Assembly: GCA_947095535.1 (NCBI GenBank)
Contig: OX352774.1
Span: 31,388,496 to 31,452,495 of the forward strand
Direction of reading: 5' to 3'
Length of the DNA stretch: 64,000 nt
Source of the DNA: Poecilobothrus nobilitatus
Lineage: Eukaryota; Arthropoda; Insecta; Diptera; Dolichopodidae
Position 1 is the first letter of the stretch. Each line of letters opens with the position of its first letter. Shown here piece by piece: positions 1 through 11,900 of this stretch. Made by a program: the position numbers and the translations under genes. The notes under the pieces are model-generated. The model was not told the origin of the DNA, did no database searches, and worked only from the letters and a program-made list of their open reading frames with translations.

Positions 1-832
1 AATAGACAATAATAATTGTGGTTTCCTTTAACTATATAAGCATATAATATACAGAGTAGAACTTTAAAAGCTTTTACTGTAGTAGACACACTGTGGTTAC
101 TACTTCTATATATCAAATTAAAATAAATAAAAAACCAAAAGTTATATCGTCAAGTTGCAGAAGCAACAGTGGTAATTTCTTACTTACAAAAAAAAAAAAA
201 AAAAAGAAGGATATCAACTAACAGACTAGTCCTTAAGTTTAACCTTAAAAATAAATTTGAAAAAAAGGTGGGCTGTGGGCACAACTGTTTGTTTAAACCG
301 TGGGTATATGTATTTTCAAAGTTATTTTTTAAATTTTATTGTATGACATTTTAAACTTTTAGAGAAAATTGAACAACATCTTAAGGCCAATACAGTTTAA
401 TTGTAGTTAGTATAAAAAAAAAATTTTTTTTTTTTTTCTTTCCTTTTTCTTGTATAATTTTGTTACAAATTAATTTCGTTGCATTGCTATAGAAGCAAAT
501 TGTGGTAAACAAAAGAAGAAAAGAGTTAATTAAATATAAAATATATATATCTTGTAACAAAAGAAAATAACATAAACATTGTATAAAAAATAATTAAATA
601 ACTTAAAGAAATTTTTGTTTTTTTTTTTTTTGTTGAAAAAAGTTTATTGTCATGACAGTGCTGTTGCTTTGTGGTCTATTTATTTGTTGAGTTTTTATTA
701 TTTTTTTTTGTTGTTTATTTTTAAAATTAAAATTAAAAAACTAAATTTCACTTGTTGCATTTTAATCACAGCTGTTTTTAATATTTTACTTTAACAAAAA
801 CTTACATAATTTTCTTTTACATACTGTACATA
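1..832. other. A/T-rich non-coding stretch, no gene seen
   Basis: The interval is A/T-rich with many homopolymer runs (for example poly-A near 187-204 and poly-T near 425-437). The only open frame, at 169-354, is driven by a lysine-rich A run and has no recognisable domain. No repeat element was identified. Confidence 0.6.
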
Positions 833-861
833 GGGTTTTCCAATTTGAGTGATATGATTTC
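833..861 (+). repeat. Left terminal inverted repeat of the Tc1/mariner-like element
   Basis: Begins GGGTTTTCCAATTTGAGTGA and is preceded by TA. It matches the reverse complement of 1725-1753 at all 29 positions. This end lies downstream of the transposase C-terminus. Confidence 0.9.
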
Positions 862-1724
862 TTTTCAAAAAAAAACACACTAAATTGTTAAGGAATTTTT
901 AATTTTTTTTATTTAATGTGAAGTACAATCGATACAATTAAATTCTGAATAAAACGTAATTCAAATGACCTAAACGAGTTCTTTTGCAGGAACGAATTCG
1001 ATGAATCCAATTTTCGAGCACTTTTTCCACTAAATCAAGTTGTATGTCATGAATAGCACGTTTAATATTGACTTCTAAAGCTTGAAGAGAGTTTGGTTTA
1101 TTGCTAAAGACCATAATGACTTCAAATAACCCCACAAGAAATAGTTTAATGGTGTTAAATCACAATTTCTTGAAGGCCATTCAATGTCACAATTTCTTGA
1201 AATAATGGAATCTTCAAACTTTTCTCGCAATAATTTGGTTGTTGCACGTGCTGTGTGGCACGTAGCCCCGTCTTATTGGAACCAGATGTTGTCAAGATCA
1301 ATCTTCTAACAATTTTGGCTATAAAAAGTTGGTTATCATAAATCTATACCGCTCTCCATTGACAGTAACGGTGTTACCAGCTTCATTTCGAAAGAAGTAC
1401 GGATCGATGATTCAACCAGACCAAAAACCACACCAAACTGTCAATTAAGGTGAATATAATGGTTGTTCATGAATAATTTGTGAATTTTCTTCGCACCAGA
1501 ATCGACAGTTTTGTTTATTTACCGCACCACTCAGATGAAAGTAAGCCGCATCGGAGAAGATGATTTTCTTAAAAAAATCGTTAACGTTTTCAAGTTGTTC
1601 CAAGACAGAATCAGCAAATTCACGACGTTTACGGTAGTCCATGATGAAATTGTAAACATTACTGAATACAATGAAAAAAAAATGACAGATCATGACATAC
1701 TACAAATCGCCGAAACGTCACTTA

Positions 1725-1753
1725 GAAATCATATCACTCAAATTGGAAAACCC
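1725..1753 (-). repeat. Right terminal inverted repeat of the Tc1/mariner-like element
   Basis: Ends ...CAAATTGGAAAACCC on the plus strand, a perfect 29-bp reverse complement of the left end. It lies next to the truncated 5' part of the transposase and is followed by A/T microsatellite DNA. Confidence 0.9.
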
Positions 1754-1834
1754 TTTATATATATATCTATATAACGGGTATGTAACGGGATATATATATA
1801 TGTTTGCAAGAAAAATAGTTATTACTTTTATATA

Positions 1835-1886
1835 TTATATACATAATATATATTATATACATAATATATATTATATACATAATATA
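1835..1886. repeat. 18-bp A/T tandem repeat, about 2.9 units
   Basis: The unit TTATATACATAATATATA begins at 1835, 1853 and 1871 with essentially no divergence. It follows the Tc1/mariner-like element by about 80 bp. A short open frame runs through it and is not taken as coding. Confidence 0.85.
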
Positions 1887-4800
1887 GAAAAAGTTCTGGG
1901 ACAATTTAAAAGTAGTATAAAGTTTAGAACTTGAAAAAAAAAAAAGAACAAGAAATTCACAAAAACGTAAGATTTATTAAGACTTTATTATAACAGAACT
2001 CTTGTGATATTATTTTTTGCAACATGGGTCATGGTTCGCTATAAAATGTTTTAAAATTTTGTTGATATATAAAATCCGGTTGTACCTGCAGATTTTAAGG
2101 AATTAATAATTAATTTTACTTCATTCAGATTCTTTGGCATCAATTCAAAATTATAATTAAAAGTTCTGATAAAATTATATAGGTACAGATATTCAATGCG
2201 ATTAGAAGGGTAATCAAGGTAATTGTATTGTATTTTTTTTGTTTTTGTTAAAAAAAATTAAAAAAAAAAAAAAACATCAAAAATTACTGCAAAATTGTTT
2301 GTTTAATTTATTTTCAACATATTATATATTCCTTTTCAAATAGTCCTTATACTCTTGTCATTGAAATTTGATGTTGAAATTATTTAAATTTGATAAAACA
2401 TGAATAACTTAAAAGATTATTGTAAATTTAACCTTATATATCTTTTTAAACCGTTATTTTTCCTATTCAAATTTTTTTTTTTTTTTTTGAGCTATTTTTA
2501 ACTGCCATCATAAATTTTGGAAAATCTATAGAATAAGTTTGTAAGTTTCAGTTCATGCTTTTTAAAGTATGTAGTTAGTTTTCCTGTTCAAAAACGGTTT
2601 TTTTTTTATGAGCTTTTTTTAACCGCCAACATACAATTTTTGACAGTTTATAATTTTCAATTTAATTGCTAATATTTACCGAAATCCTTTTTTTTTTTAT
2701 GTGTATCCAATTAATGTCACAATCGCCAGAATATATTAATATTGATTATGTATTCATATATTACGGCTTATGAATTATACTTATATAAAATAATATAAAA
2801 TCATTTTTATGGACATAATCCCAAAACCCAGAAAATAATTTCCAAACAAATCACTTCTTAAATCAATAAATTTCAAAAAAAGGTAGGTAGATACTATAAT
2901 TATATTTTTAATTAAAATTCTTATATATACTTATTATACAATTTGTAATATTCTAGAGTATAACACCCAAATAAATCTAAAAAAAAAAACCCCGTTAACA
3001 AAGAAAATATATTTTGTTTTATAATTTCAAAGCTTCGTTATTTAAAAAAATTTATTTATAAATAAAAATCCCAATAAAAATCCTAACAATTTTTTCAATC
3101 TTTTAACCATACCTTAATTTAATTAAAACAGTTTTGTATGTAGTATTTATATAAATAGCAAAACTTAAACTTTTAATTTACCTTTAGATATTTTTTTACT
3201 TTTTCAATTTAGATTTTTCTTTTAAATATAATATATTGCTTTTAATTTTAACTTTAATAATTAAGAAATTTTCATCTAATTAATTTTCTTACATTTTCTT
3301 TCTTTCCAATTTTAATGCCTCCTCTAAGTTTACAATTAGCCACAAAATCAAACAACATCAATTATAACAAAAAAATAATAAAAAACAAAAAAAAAAACAA
3401 TAAAAAAAAGTAAAATATAAAGAAAATACAAAATAATTTTATTTTAATTGGACATAAATTACTCTTAATTCACCAATAAACCAAAATGTCCTTCTTTGAA
3501 TATTAACGCAGCAAAAGAAAAATTTATACAAAAAAAAAAAAACAAAAACTACTACAATCAACCACTAAAGGATATTGTTTTTTTTTTTTTTATTGTTTTA
3601 TCTTTTACGCAGACATACCAACACATATTTTCTTTCAATATACAAAATGTTAACTTTTTAGATTTTTTTACCACCAACATTTTTTACCCGATTTCAAAAA
3701 AAAAAATGATTAAAGAAAATTGAATAGAACATTGAATCAAACAAAATAAAATAACCTTATCATTAACAGACATGTTTGATACTAATAATCATACAAACAT
3801 TTAACATATATGTATTATGATGAATAAGATATTTGTTTCTGTTAAAACATTTTTTTTTTCTAGTTTTGCTTTAACGGTTTCTTTTCTCAATTTTAACAGT
3901 AGTGGTGTACATACATATAATTAATATTATCTGATATTATGTTAATGTAGAAAAGTATAATACATAATACATATTATATTTATTGTAAATTTTGTAGTGT
4001 GGTATGGTGGTGTGAGTATAAAATATTATGATAAAATGTTTGAATCGAGGTGAATAACATTGAAAAAAGCACGTGGTATTTTTTGTTTAATATTTTTTGG
4101 CGCATGATCTAGTTGACAGTTTATTTTTATGTATTAGTGTTTAGATTACATATATATAGTTTTATAATATTTATGTATATACGAAATTATAATAGTAAAA
4201 GTATTGGGTAAAATAAAAAAAAATGAGAAAAAAAAAAGGAAAAAATTAAATAAATGAATAAAACAAAAAAAAAAAATAATAAATCACCTGAAAAATTTTG
4301 TTTTTTTGAAATTATGTATGTTTTTGTTTTGTTTTTTTTTTTTTTTTTTGTTTTTTGTTTACGGTAGGTAAATATGTTATCGGTCAATCAATTTGTTCCT
4401 TAGTATTGCATTCAAAAAGTGGGAAATATTACAAAAAAGAAAATGCATAACGGTACGTACAATAATTGTCCATGTATGTATATATATATATGTTATTACG
4501 GTATGTGCGTAAAGTATATGATATGCTATGATTATGAATAAAAAATTCATTCATTATTAATTTAAGTAAGACAAAAAGAAAACAAAATATTGTTTTTATA
4601 CATGTATTTAAAAATTCTTATAATACCTGCTTATAGTTTTCCTTCTGTTTGTTTTTGATTAGAAGAACTGTCAGGTTTTAAAAACTTCTTTTTTTTTAGG
4701 GGAAATATTATATATTTAAATATTAATTTAAAGATATTTAAAATCTTTTTAAATCCTTTGCTTAAACGTAGTAGTACAGTGCTATTTAGATTACATATTC

Positions 4801-6632
4801 TTCTAAACATAAAAAAAAACAAGATTCTTTATTCAGAAATTTAAAAATTAATTTTTTTAAGATACTCTATTCTAATCTCTTTAAAAAAAAATAAGGTATC
4901 AGTTTAAAAATATTAACAAAATTGACAATTTCGACAATTATTATATAAACTAGTATAGAATAGCATAAAAAAATGATAATGGACATCATAATCAGTAATT
5001 CTATATGAAAATATATTATTTATTAAAAAGATTCCTATTTAAATTAAATTAAAATTAAAAGGACCAATCAAACTACTTGAACAACTTTAAAAGAACTGCT
5101 ATTAAACAAATATAAATTTAAAAGTGTAAACAGAAATGGTAAACAGAAAGGTTAAAAAACAAGATATTGAAGGTTAATGGTTAAGAAATAAGGAAGATGA
5201 ACTAACAAGAAATTAAAATAAAAACGATATATTTATCCACCTTCACCCGCTTTTTCTAACATTTTGTTTTTTAATATTTATGAACTTCTAATATATACAA
5301 AAAAAAAAAAATTCTATCTATAGAAACTGCTTCTAAAAAAAAAGAAAAACTGTAGATATGAAATTACATATTAAATCAAGAAATATATTTTCATTTTAAC
5401 TATTACAGAATTTTGTATGTTACAAGTATTTTGATTATATAATTTATCTTCAATATAAGCCAGTCACTGTAAAAAATTGAGACACGTACATTGTCTTCAA
5501 TATAAAAATTCATTAGTATTCCTTTTTCCTCTTTTTTTCATTTTTGCGGCACTTATATAAGGCGAATAGGCTTTCAACATGCATACATTATGGTACATCT
5601 AACCAGGATTCTTAATGGTTATTTTTTTTTTTTTTTTTTGTTTTGTTTATTGTTTATTGTTTTTTTTTGAATAATATGACTATTTTCATCATCACCATCA
5701 GACAACCATCAAACAACCAACCATCAGGTTAAATATAGTTTTTCCTTGTTTTATTTTTATTTCATCTATATATACTTTGTTCCTTGAGGTTTTCCTGATG
5801 AAATCAACAGAGTAAAGAAGCAGCTAACAAAACAAAAGATATAAAAAAAAAAGAAAAACAAATGGAAAATGAAAGAAACACAAAAAAAAAAAAAATAATT
5901 TTCAATTTTTTCTTGATCCTATAAGAATTCATAAATTGAGGGATTAATAAATGGTTGTTTTTGTTTTTTCATTTTCGTTTTCTTTTTTTTTTTCTGTTTT
6001 TTGTTGTATTTTAACATAAAAATAATGATAGCGATGAAATGATTATAATCATAATGATGATAGCTTTGCTATAAGTACATAGAGATTGAAATTACAGGTC
6101 ATTTTGTGATGAACAGGAGAGTATTTTGTTTTTAATTTTTTTTTGTTTTGATTCCAGAAAAGTGAAAAATAAAAAAAGAAAATAAATTAAAAAGAGGGTG
6201 AAAATCAGGAATAAAAAGAAAAATTTAAACGGCAAAAAAAAATTTTTTCCTCTTCATTTTTTTTAGTTTTAAAGAGAGGGGAAATAATCATAAAAATTTT
6301 CACTGATTTGATTTTTATATTTCAAAGAGTAGGTCAAGAGTAGGATTTTAAACGGTTGCATGAACAAAGAAAACAAAACAAAAAAAAAAGGATGTCTATC
6401 GGAATGATTACTTGTAACAGTAGTGTAGTATAGAAATAATAAATATTTTTAAAGAAACAAATTAATATAATATCACAGAGAAAAATTAAAAATATATTGA
6501 AATTATATAATAAATTTTTAAACATTTCTAACTATTTGAGTAACTATTTAATGTGATTTGTAAACATTTAATTTTTAATTAAATGCAAAATAAAGGGGTA
6601 AAAAGTAAAAAAAATGTTTCTTAAGAAAATAG
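1887..6632. other. Long A/T-rich non-coding interval
   Basis: Dense poly-A and poly-T tracts, TA-rich stretches and a diverged 121-bp duplication (2457-2665). Open frames are short, Lys/Phe/Asn-rich and without recognisable domains. I see no exon, RNA gene or complete mobile element. Confidence 0.55.
2457..2665 (+). repeat. Imperfect 121-bp tandem duplication
   Basis: The pattern TTTTCCTATTCAAA - poly-T - GAGCTATTTTTAACTGCCA, then a CATAAATTTTGGAAAATCTATA-like stretch, recurs about 121 bp later as TTTTCCTGTTCAAA - poly-T - GAGCTTTTTTTAACCGCCA and onward. The second copy ends near 2655. Divergence is moderate, so the duplication is old. Confidence 0.6.
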
Positions 6633-6644
6633 AAATTTAAGTAA

Positions 6645-6839
6645 GTTTGGGGGCCTCGGTGGCCTAGTGGGTAAGAGCGTATAAAATACGCTGTAAACAC
6701 TGAGAGAGTTTGGGTTCTCGAATCCTACACACGTCGTAAGAGTAATTCCCCCTTACGACATTTACAATCACGCCTGAACAGGAAAGACTGTGTAATTTTC
6801 TGTCCACATTTATGTGGCAGAGAAATGCATTAAAAGAAA
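6645..6839 (+). mobile_element. tRNA-derived SINE, copy 1, with target-site duplication
   Basis: The head is tRNA-like: A-box-like TGGCCTAGTGG (6660-6670) followed by GTAAGAGCG, and a B-box-like GGTTCTCGAATCC (6713-6725) that carries two extra bases compared with copy 3. A non-tRNA body follows, with a palindromic CCACATTTATGTGG (6804-6817) before an A-rich tail. The 12-bp sequence AAATTTAAGTAA flanks it at 6633-6644 and 6840-6851, a clean target-site duplication typical of LINE-mediated insertion. Other copies are at 28.4, 40.6 and 55.1 kb, plus a likely fragment at 47.2 kb. SINEs carry an internal RNA polymerase III promoter and rely on a partner LINE for reverse transcription. This is not a functional tRNA gene because the cloverleaf does not close and other copies diverge in the same region. 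Confidence 0.88.
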
Positions 6840-6904
6840 AAATTTAAGTAAAACATTATTACGTATATTGCAAAAACTGTAGAAAAATAATCAATTTTCA
6901 TTCT

Positions 6905-7074
6905 CCAAACTTAGCTCTCTTTGACTATAAGCTCTACTAAAAGACATATCCAAAGTCAATAAATGGAGGTGGACTTTAGTGCGTTAAAGTTGCACACCCT
7001 GATAAAGGATTGATGCTCGGTTTTTCCTCTATAGTGTCTTTCGATGATTCTCACTTACCCTCCCAAAAAAAAAA
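6905..7074 (+). mobile_element. LINE 3'-end fragment, copy a
   Basis: Shares the conserved 3' tail of a non-LTR family repeated in this window: CTCTTTGACTATAAG..., then GGTGGACTTTAGTGCGTTAAAG, then CCTCTATAGTGTCTTTCGAT, GATTCTCACTTACCCTCCC and an A tail. Only untranslated sequence remains, so the copy is strongly 5'-truncated. Copies at 49.4 and 52.5 kb show the same order, and at 52.5 kb the tail follows a reverse-transcriptase C-terminus. Confidence 0.7.
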
Positions 7075-8900
7075 GAAATTAGGGAGGACGACACATCATA
7101 AAAATCGTTCTACAAAACAACCATTTCATAAAAATTTAAAAAATGGCGATCTTTAAATATATTACGCGGAGTCGGCAGCCCCCACTATTTCAAATTCACA
7201 CAAAACTTGTGTTGGATACAAAATCAGGGTTTCAATAATTTTTTTAGATTACGGTTTGGTTGTGGCATGTGGCAAGTCACCTTTTTAGGAAACGAAAATT
7301 GTTAAAATGGCTTTTCTTCAAAATGAAAAACTTTGCAAAGTGACTTTTTTCTAAAACATGAAATTTTGCTTAGTGGTTTTTCTGTGAAACGACTTTTGAT
7401 GAAAGATATTTAAATTGTTAAAACTATCCCTTAAAAATCAAATGACATATTGTTCGTAGTAAAACATTATTCTACAAGCATGTCAGAATGGAATAGTTTG
7501 ACATGTGTTCAAATCGAACCATACCTATAAAACTAAGCTATATCTAGGCTTTAGGAGCTTTAAAAGTTAGAATATAAAAATCTATAAATATAGAAATATA
7601 TTTAGTATTATTTATTAATTCATCCTAATTAAAAATATTTTTTTCTCAGTACTCACACAAGTATTGTCTATATACCATACTAAAAAGGTTAATATTTTTC
7701 TTTCAGTTTGATTCTTTTCATTTTTATGTTATTTTTTTCTTTTTTTTTTTTTTTCAATTAACACACCTTTTTATGTATTCAATATTCTCTTAAGTATATA
7801 AATGTACATCTTTTAAGTAACAATTTAAGTAATCGACATTTTCTAAATAAAGATAAAGAGAAGTGGTATAAAAGATGGGCCGGGGTGTGGAAATTAAAGA
7901 TTTTCTTTATATTTAATTTTTCTTATTTTAAATCTTTTGATTTTTTCATTCTTTTGTTTTTGTTATCTTCATTTTTGCTTTCTTGTCTTTCAAAAAAAAA
8001 CAAAATTGCAATTTTAGATAAGGAAGGAATGAAAGAGATTCCTGATAAGACACAAAACTTAAAAATGAGGTATTTATTTATTTATTTTTTGTTTATATTT
8101 TTTTTTTTTTTGATCACTTTTAAAATCATGAGAAAATTAAGAAAAACCGAAAGATAATAAGAATGAAATGGAAAATCCAATAAGTAAGAAAGTACATTGA
8201 TTTAAACACACATACACACAAAAAACAAAAATAAATAAATAAACATATACAGGATATCCTTTTAAAAATTCTCAACAATTTTTAAATTGAAGCTTAAGGT
8301 ATTTAAAATTTATTTAATACTGGACATAAAAAAATCAAAAAAAAAATATCTTCAAAATTTTTTAATGGAAGAACAACAAGAAATATATACAAAATAAAAA
8401 ATTTAAGGGATTTTTATAGGTTTGAATTAAAAAAGAAAATTAAAAGTAAAAATACTAACAAGGTACAAAACAACGGATTTTAAATTGATGTTTTTTTTTT
8501 GTTTTTACTGTAAAGAAATCTAATTATAAAAAAAAAAAAAAATTAAATATTTTTAGTGTTTATTTAATGAAAAGAAATAAAATAAAATTTTTTTTTTACC
8601 TTTGGAAAAAATTATAATTTAAAAAATTAAAATAATAATTACGCTAAATTAGAAGATAAGTGATATTTTACGATTTACGGAACAAAATGATAAAAATATT
8701 AAATAAAATTTAATGAAACTTCAGTTTAATATTATTTAATTCTTGAAAAACCGAACAATGTTTCAAAATTTTTTAAGTTCATATTGCATAATAAAAGAGC
8801 CTTGTTTGGGGACGCAATAATTAAAGCAACTCAAAGTATTAAAAGTTTTAATCGAAAATAATTTTTTTTTTTTTATAAAGTAGTTATACTACTTTATAAA
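7075..8900. other. A/T-rich interval with one higher-complexity patch, no gene seen
   Basis: Around 7140-7400 the sequence is less A/T-biased (CGGAGTCGGCAGCCCCCACT near 7170) and loosely resembles a segment at 53.77 kb (GGCCTCCACTATTTTAAG). It may be a remnant of another repeat, but I could not define its ends. The open frame at 7885-8157 is Phe/Leu/Ser-rich without a domain and is not called. Confidence 0.5.
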
Positions 8901-8954
8901 CTATAATAAATTAGCTCGACAGAGGCACTATAATAAATTAGCTCGACAGAGGCA
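8901..8954 (+). repeat. Perfect 27-bp tandem duplication
   Basis: The 27-bp unit starting CTATAATAAATTAGCTCGAC occurs twice head to tail without mismatch (8901-8927 and 8928-8954). Identity suggests a recent event or an assembly artefact. Confidence 0.93.
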
Positions 8955-10995
8955 CGAGCGGCACTCTCAAATAAACATATACTACTTATATACTCCTCTG
9001 AACACTGTGACAATACACATATTTCTTCACACTTTCTATTAACAGCAAAATCTAAACGGGGTAGTCTATAAACAAATGCAAGTTATCAAGAAAGATATGA
9101 CTCACTTTTAAGGAAAAATTAAACAAAAAAAAACTCTTAACCTATACTCGTTTAAACGATGCGAGAGTTGCAGCGATAATTGAAGATCAATAGCCAATTG
9201 GAACTCATGCAGATCAGATCATCAGATGAATATTACTTAATAACACACACTGCAAATGCTGAACGGGTGATGGAGGAAACTTACCTAGCTAGGATCAGAT
9301 ATGAAATCTGGGGATTGCCAATGTTTTCAAACATAAACCAGTTGTCTTAAAATAAAATTAAAGAACTAATTTTATTTTTAAACTCTGCGGACTAGTTATA
9401 GAACATATTTAACATTTTCTTTTTTAACATAATACAATTCAGATTATTGCTTATATTACCAAGATTTTTTTTTCTCTGACAAAATTGAATTCAAAGAAAA
9501 CTATGGAATCATTGTGACATCCCAATAAACATACTTACCCAAAACTGATTATTGAATAGAACAGTCTTCAATTCCCAATGGTTATCTTCTTAAGTTAAAA
9601 TTAATAAATTCTATGATATATTATAAATCTTGTTATAAAATCTGATCCCGAAATATAAGAACTGCTGTTCCCGTAAAGCAGAAAGTATTTGTATGATGTT
9701 TATGCGAACTCTGTCAATCTTTATCTGTGGATGAATAGTACCTTATTAACTCTTTAAGTAACAATTGTGCACATTCCAGTTGGAATATACATATCAAACT
9801 CGCTTTTTGTAACATCTCTTTGGAGTTATATCAATAGATAAAAAATATTTACACCATTCCAAGAACTTAGATGTTAGAACTATTCTAAAAGGTTAAACCT
9901 AATATTTGGCGAATATTTTGGTGCGTAAAAAATCGTTATAAATTAATATATATATAAATTTAAAACGTTTTAAAATCCCATATAACCAGTCAGAATTTAA
10001 TAATATGAATAGGTATAGGTATATAATATCTATAATATTCTTTAATAAAATCCCTTTGTCTGACTGTTAAAATGTAATTAAGTCATAAATTTAAAAATAA
10101 GAAAAATTAATGAAATTTAATTGACTATTAACCAAAACGTAAACCAATTCAAATAAATGAAAATTTTAATTTTTTTTTCGTATTCCACTACCTACAGCTG
10201 ATTTAAAATTTATTAAGAGAAAAAAGAAAAGAAAAGGAAAATATTTATACTTTTGTTTATTCTATTTTATTTCTCCTATTAAAAACTTCTATTTTTAAAA
10301 ATTTCTATTCTTAAAATTCTATACTTTATAAAAAAAATAAATTATTGAATTTTTTTAAAAGAAAATCACATCATCTTAAAAATTTACTTGCAATTTTTTT
10401 TTAGTATAGCCATGCGAAGCTATTTCCTATATTTTTATCATAACAATCTATTTGTTCGGATACTCCTTTAAAATTAAGTCATAAATATTCTTTTGAAATA
10501 TCTTCAGAATGAAATACATGAGAATTTTATTGAAATCGTAACTCTTAAAATCATAATTATTGTAATAAAATATTTATTTATGAATGTTTATTTATGAATA
10601 TTTATTTATGAATGCAAAAGAGTTCTTGAAATTTGAAACAAAAAAAATATTTAATGAAAATTTTATACAAAAACTTTTAAAATTTCTGCATTTCCATATC
10701 AGCATCATTATCATCATCATCATTATTTCAATGATGATTAATGTTATTATTTAATAGGTGATACTTAAGTGTTCTATGTAGCAGATTTTCGAAAAAAAAA
10801 AAAAATTAGGAAAATTGTGTCGCGAATTGAATATTCATTCATTTTTATTTATAAGATAATATGGAACTTAATGTTGTTATAGTTGCTACAATAATTTATA
10901 TAGGATATGAATATATGAAAGTAATAAAACTTTTCCAAAAAATTAAAATTAAAATAATAATTTAGATAACAAAATCTTACAATATGTGGTAACAT
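8955..10995. other. Non-coding interval with a more complex patch at 9060-9330
   Basis: From about 9060 to 9330 base composition is more even (for example ATGCGAGAGTTGCAGCGATA and AACGGGTGATGGAGGAAACT) than in the surroundings. Stops occur in all frames I checked, and I recognise no protein. It may be an old mobile-element remnant. The rest is A/T-rich. Confidence 0.4.
10571..10615 (+). repeat. 14-bp tandem repeat, three units
   Basis: Three near-identical units of TTTATTTATGAATG/A run head to tail. Simple-sequence DNA of no evident function. Confidence 0.8.
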
Positions 10996-11260
10996 CTAAA
11001 GGGCGAGATGAGGAACGATGAGGGTCAATGGAAAACATCTAAAGTAACATAACATTGGGACAAAAAACAACTGATTGGACAGTTGACTGTGTTGGACAAA
11101 AAACGACTGATTTATAAACAAAAACTTCAGGCTGGTATCTTTAATAAAAACGGTACAGTACGGTTTTGGGAGTGAAGTTGTGTGAAAGATGTTTGAGGAA
11201 TGAGGTTTAAGGAATTTAGGATTATGAAGGACTATAGTGTGACATTCAAATTTTAATGAA
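10996..11260 (-). mobile_element. Possible LINE 3'-region relic
   Basis: On the minus strand this contains TCCTTCATAATCCTAAATT, the same 19-mer seen in the LINE copy near 57.24 kb, followed by loosely alignable C/T-rich sequence and CCGTACTGTACC (compare ACCAAACTGTACA near 57.31 kb). The open frame here has no recognisable domain. The assignment rests on short matches in low-complexity sequence. Confidence 0.35.
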
Positions 11261-11727
11261 AACAACAAATGCTGAATAATAACAAGTTTGATAATGGAGT
11301 TTGTTGAGCGTCAAATATCTAGTCGCATGAACACACATTTTAATGAACTTTGTTTTTTAATTCTTGCTCTCTTTCCAAAATTCTTCATTTAGTAGAATGT
11401 TGTTTCCTCCTACATTATTTAGGATATTATTATTTCTTAGTATTTATATAATTATATGTATACCTCAAAATAAATAAAATCTGTAGACCACTTTGTGCCT
11501 AATGGTAAATTAGCATTATTGAACTGCAGACTTTCGGATAGGCGTTTTGTTGTTATTTACAAAGGACCAAATTTTACCCTTTAATTTTTCCTGAGTTAGT
11601 TTGAAATATGTCTTTATTATACAGTAGATAAGCCAATTTATTTTAAAAATTGAAAACTAAAAATTAATATGACAGTGTTATTGAAAATTAAACATGAAAA
11701 ATATATGTTTTTTTATTAAGTGAATTG

Positions 11728-11900
11728 ATTGTTCCCTTACAATCCCACTCCCCAATTCAAAATTTCAACACCCTAATCTCTTTTTCCTAACCAATATACT
11801 AAGTTGAAAGTACAGTCTTTCATCTAATTGAATTGGGTAAAGGGGATGTGGTGAATATAGTCAGTAAGAATCTAACACTATACTAACAGGATATTCTTGG
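11728..11900 (+). repeat. Dispersed repeat of unknown class, copy A
   Basis: Resembles 61845-62030 in the same orientation. CCACTCCCCAATTCAAAATT matches TCACTCCGCAATTCAAAAGT, and further on ATTGGGTAAAGGGGA...GTCAGTAAGAATCTAACACT matches ATTGGGTAAAGTGAG...GTTAGTAAAAATCTGACTCT. The middle is more diverged. Ends and class are unknown. Confidence 0.5.

Larger units (their letters stand above)
833..1753 (-). mobile_element. Tc1/mariner-superfamily element, internally deleted and inactive
   Basis: A 921-bp element bounded by perfect 29-bp terminal inverted repeats (833-861 and 1725-1753). The minus strand encodes a broken DDE transposase. Pieces seen in order are KIIFSDAAYFHLSG (first catalytic Asp region) and VNKQNCRFW; LTVWCGFWSG; NEAGNTVTVNGERYR; then, after a frameshift, DGATCHTA (second Asp) and CDLTPLNYFLWG (third Asp); then, after another shift, NKPNSLQALEVNIKRAIHDI and the C-terminal RLGHLNYVLFR. 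At least four in-frame stops and two frameshifts interrupt it. The N-terminal DNA-binding half is missing: the frame starts at MDYRKRREFADSVLEQLE, close to the right repeat, so an internal deletion removed it. Left flank is TA (831-832); the right flank reads TTTA, so the TA duplication is not clean. The transposase similarity is from memory of the family. Confidence 0.88.

Noticed and set aside
4187..4387. Small hydrophobic protein on the minus strand
   Set aside because: The translation is dictated by poly-A/poly-T tracts and has no domain or plausible gene context.
6645..6725. Functional tRNA gene at the SINE head
   Set aside because: A and B boxes are present but the cloverleaf does not close, the B box has an insertion, and the sequence continues into a SINE body shared with three other loci.
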